DNA from: Patescibacteria group bacterium
Lineage (GTDB): Bacteria > Patescibacteriota > Minisyncoccia > UBA6257 > UBA11618
Assembly: GCA_003539915.1 (NCBI GenBank)
Contig: DPNX01000032.1
Location: 1-5,859 of the forward strand
Length of the DNA: 5,859 bases
Direction of reading: 5' to 3'
In this document: positions 4,180 to 5,859 of the stretch, one piece after another
How positions within the stretch are numbered: position 1 is the first letter of the stretch
How the letters are laid out: every line of letters begins with the position of its first letter
The notes under the pieces: model-generated
Seen by the model: the letters and a program-made list of their open reading frames with translations, nothing else
The model's database searches: none
What the model was told of the DNA's origin: nothing
Made by a program: the position numbers and the translations under genes

Positions 4180-5859
4180 TTAAGTGCCGTGGCACTTTTT
4201 ATACTTCTTGCCACTACCACAAGGACAGGGGTCGTTTCGGCCCACTTTTTTATCACTCTCAGGCAAAGGTTTGGCTGGTAGAGGAATCTCTTCGACTACC
4301 TCATCTAACTTATCAGCATTCTCTTTCACCCAGTCTTCAAAATCAACAATCAACTGCTGATACATAATATGACCCTCTCTACGAAACTCTACCAATGGAT
4401 CATGTTGACCATAAGCTCGAATACGAACAGCGTCCATAAGAGCTTCGATATTCTCTAAGTGGTTCATCCAAAGCATGTCCAATATACTTAAAACTTGCGG
4501 ATGAGCTTTTGCCTCTAATAATTCTTGGCGACGTTGATAAATAACCGTACGCTGCTTGTTAAGAACATCGTCATAATCTAATAAGTGTTTTCGAGCATCA
4601 AAGTTCATACCCTCAATCTTGCTCTGTGCCTGACCTACTGATTTACTAATCAGCTTGGCACTAATAGGCATGTCTTCTGGAACCTTTAAGGATTCCATAA
4701 TATTTTGTACTCGCTCACCGCCAAAGATACGTAAAACATCATCTTCTAAAGAAAGATAAAACTGGGTAGATCCTGGATCGCCCTGACGACCAGCACGACC
4801 ACGTAACTGGTTATCAATACGACGAGCTTCATGTCTCTCAGTAGCCACCACATGAAGACCACCTAACTTCTTAACTTTTTCAGCCTTTTCAGAATCAAAT
4901 GGATTACCACCCAACACGATATCAACACCACGACCAGCCATGTTGGTAGCAACAGTTACTGACCCTAACTTTCCAGCCTGAGCGATGACCTTACCTTCTT
5001 GTTCATGCTTCTTGGCATTCAACATCTCATGCTTAATACCCGCTTTACCCAGCAAGGCAGAAACCTCTTCATTGTTTTCAATAGAAACTGTACCAATCAA
5101 AACTGGCTGACCAGTCTCGTTAATTCTTTTAACCTCTTTAACCAAGGCATCGTACTTAGCTTTTCTAGTTTTATAAATGACATCCGGCATGTCTTTTCTG
5201 GCAGAAGGTTTGTTGGTAGGGATGATAACAACATCTAAGCCATAAACCTTAATAAACTCCTCAGCTGAAGTTTGAGCTGTACCGGTCATACCAGCAATCT
5301 TTTTATATAAACGGAAGTAGTTCTGAATAGTAATCTGAGCATAAGTACGAGACTCGTTCTGAACCCGCACCCCTTCCTTAGCCTCTAGGGCCTGGTGTAG
5401 ACCAGCTGAGTAACGACGACCCGGCATTAAACGACCAGTAAACTGATCAACTATAATAATTTCACCATTCTTAACAACGTAGTCTTTATCCAATTGGAAA
5501 AGTCCTTGAGCCTTAAGAGTCTCCTGCAGGTAATGACTAAGACGAATGTTCTCTGAAGAATAAAGGTCCTTTATATTTAATTCTTTCTCAACCTTATCAA
5601 TACCCTCCTGGGTGATATTAACGGCTCGAAGTTTTTCTTCGACCACATAGTCTTCTTCGGGTTTCAAACGAGCTACAACACGAGCAAAAACTTTATAAAA
5701 AGCGCTTGATTCTGCATCAGGAGCGGAAATGATTAGTGGTGTGCGAGCTTCATCTATTAGGACACTATCGACCTCATCGATAATAGCAAATGCAAAATCT
5801 CCCTGAACCTGGTTGCCAGTACTACTAGCTAAGTTATCTCTCAAATAATCAAAACCAAA
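4180..5859 (-). CDS. secA: Preprotein translocase ATPase SecA, C-terminal 559 residues (5' end outside window)
   Basis: SecA is the ATP-driven motor that pushes unfolded preproteins through SecYEG. The frame enters from the right edge at FGFDYLRDN, a conserved internal segment (about residue 200 in E. coli), so nearly 200 N-terminal residues are missing; the TTG at 5844 is an internal Leu codon, not a start. Counting from the edge: DEVD at 28-31, preprotein cross-linking domain about 41-190, MTGTA at 191-195, NBD2 with TNMAGRGVDIVLGG (305-318) and NQLRGRAGRQGD (350-361), and the scaffold helix LDYDDVLNKQR (427-437). The two-helix finger comes next (about 455-510, tip Tyr483). Between the scaffold helix (QELLE) and the finger (VLSILDMLW) only about seven residues remain, where E. 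coli has about 100, so the helical wing domain appears absent. The C-terminal linker is short and the zinc motif is intact (C545, C547, C556, H557). TAA at 4182-4180, one base from the pilin stop. Confidence 0.97.
   Translation of the reverse strand, partial: FGFDYLRDNLASSTGNQVQGDFAFAIIDEVDSVLIDEARTPLIISAPDAESSAFYKVFARVVARLKPEEDYVVEEKLRAVNITQEGIDKVEKELNIKDLYSSENIRLSHYLQETLKAQGLFQLDKDYVVKNGEIIIVDQFTGRLMPGRRYSAGLHQALEAKEGVRVQNESRTYAQITIQNYFRLYKKIAGMTGTAQTSAEEFIKVYGLDVVIIPTNKPSARKDMPDVIYKTRKAKYDALVKEVKRINETGQPVLIGTVSIENNEEVSALLGKAGIKHEMLNAKKHEQEGKVIAQAGKLGSVTVATNMAGRGVDIVLGGNPFDSEKAEKVKKLGGLHVVATERHEARRIDNQLRGRAGRQGDPGSTQFYLSLEDDVLRIFGGERVQNIMESLKVPEDMPISAKLISKSVGQAQSKIEGMNFDARKHLLDYDDVLNKQRTVIYQRRQELLEAKAHPQVLSILDMLWMNHLENIEALMDAVRIRAYGQHDPLVEFRREGHIMYQQLIVDFEDWVKENADKLDEVVEEIPLPAKPLPESDKKVGRNDPCPCGSGKKYKKCHGT
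4182..4200 (+). terminator. Intrinsic terminator of the pilin-like gene, built from secA codons
   Basis: The arms AAGTGCC (4182-4188) and GGCACTT (4191-4197) are perfect inverted repeats around GT; in practice the loop is probably four bases. A run of five T (4196-4200) follows on the plus strand. This is a compact rho-independent terminator 3 bases after the pilin stop. On the minus strand the same bases encode the last secA codons (Lys-Cys-His-Gly-Thr). Downstream in that direction the sequence is A/T-mixed without a good T run, so it is expected to work mainly rightward. Confidence 0.7.

Noticed and set aside
4999..5238. Plus-strand open frame of 79 codons
   Set aside because: Antisense to conserved secA NBD2; no domain and no support for translation.
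5842..5844. TTG as the start codon of secA
   Set aside because: It encodes the Leu of the conserved internal FGFDYLRDN segment, and the frame is open to the right edge, so the gene is simply cut by the window.
1..5859. CRISPR array, tRNA, rRNA, insertion sequence, toxin-antitoxin or phage-defence genes
   Set aside because: No direct repeat array, cloverleaf, terminal inverted repeats or related protein signatures were seen; all coding space is accounted for by the listed genes.

Overview
The window looks like chromosomal DNA from a small-genome, AT-rich bacterium, most likely of the Candidate Phyla Radiation (Patescibacteria, Parcubacteria-like). This is inference from features in the sequence: an EF-Ts of only 146 residues, an S2 protein with GRKHSRTNPKM where most bacteria have a GHxxxxWNPKM-type segment, a type IV pilin-like surface protein, very tight gene packing, and no clear Shine-Dalgarno sequence before any of the six visible start codons. 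No 16S gene is present to settle the lineage. Stops are read as standard: no internal TGA is seen, and the only TGA terminator is followed at once by TAA. There is no gene-free stretch of 300 bases; the longest gap between genes is 22 bases.

Layout. Positions 1-2560 are read leftward on the minus strand. The order in transcription is a GT4 glycosyltransferase (2560-1472), rpsB (1449-622), tsf (619-179) and the start of a small one-helix membrane protein of unknown function (175 to beyond the left edge). The gaps are 22, 2 and 3 bases. Positions 2559-4178 are read rightward: a monotopic phosphoglycosyl transferase (sugar transferase), then a type IV pseudopilin-like protein with an unusual C-terminal half. 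Positions 4180-5859 hold the C-terminal 559 residues of SecA on the minus strand, cut by the right edge. The pilin and secA genes converge with one base between their stop codons.

How the parts fit. The phosphoglycosyl transferase and the GT4 enzyme could begin and extend a polyprenyl-linked surface glycan. They are divergent, and their ATG codons overlap by two bases inside one CATG. The pilin-like protein would be displayed by a type IV pilus or related assembly machine. SecA is the Sec export motor, and S2 and EF-Ts belong to the translation machinery. A functional link between the glycan genes and the pilin is only suggested by adjacency.

Most notable points: a SecA that appears to lack the helical wing domain in a clean in-frame deletion; a pseudopilin joined to a phage-tail-like region and a beta-rich C-terminal domain; the CATG shared by two divergent starts; promoter-like elements placed so that the pilin mRNA, and perhaps the rpsB mRNA, would be leaderless or nearly so; and a terminator hairpin made from the last codons of secA. 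I see no CRISPR array, tRNA, rRNA, insertion sequence or recognisable defence system.
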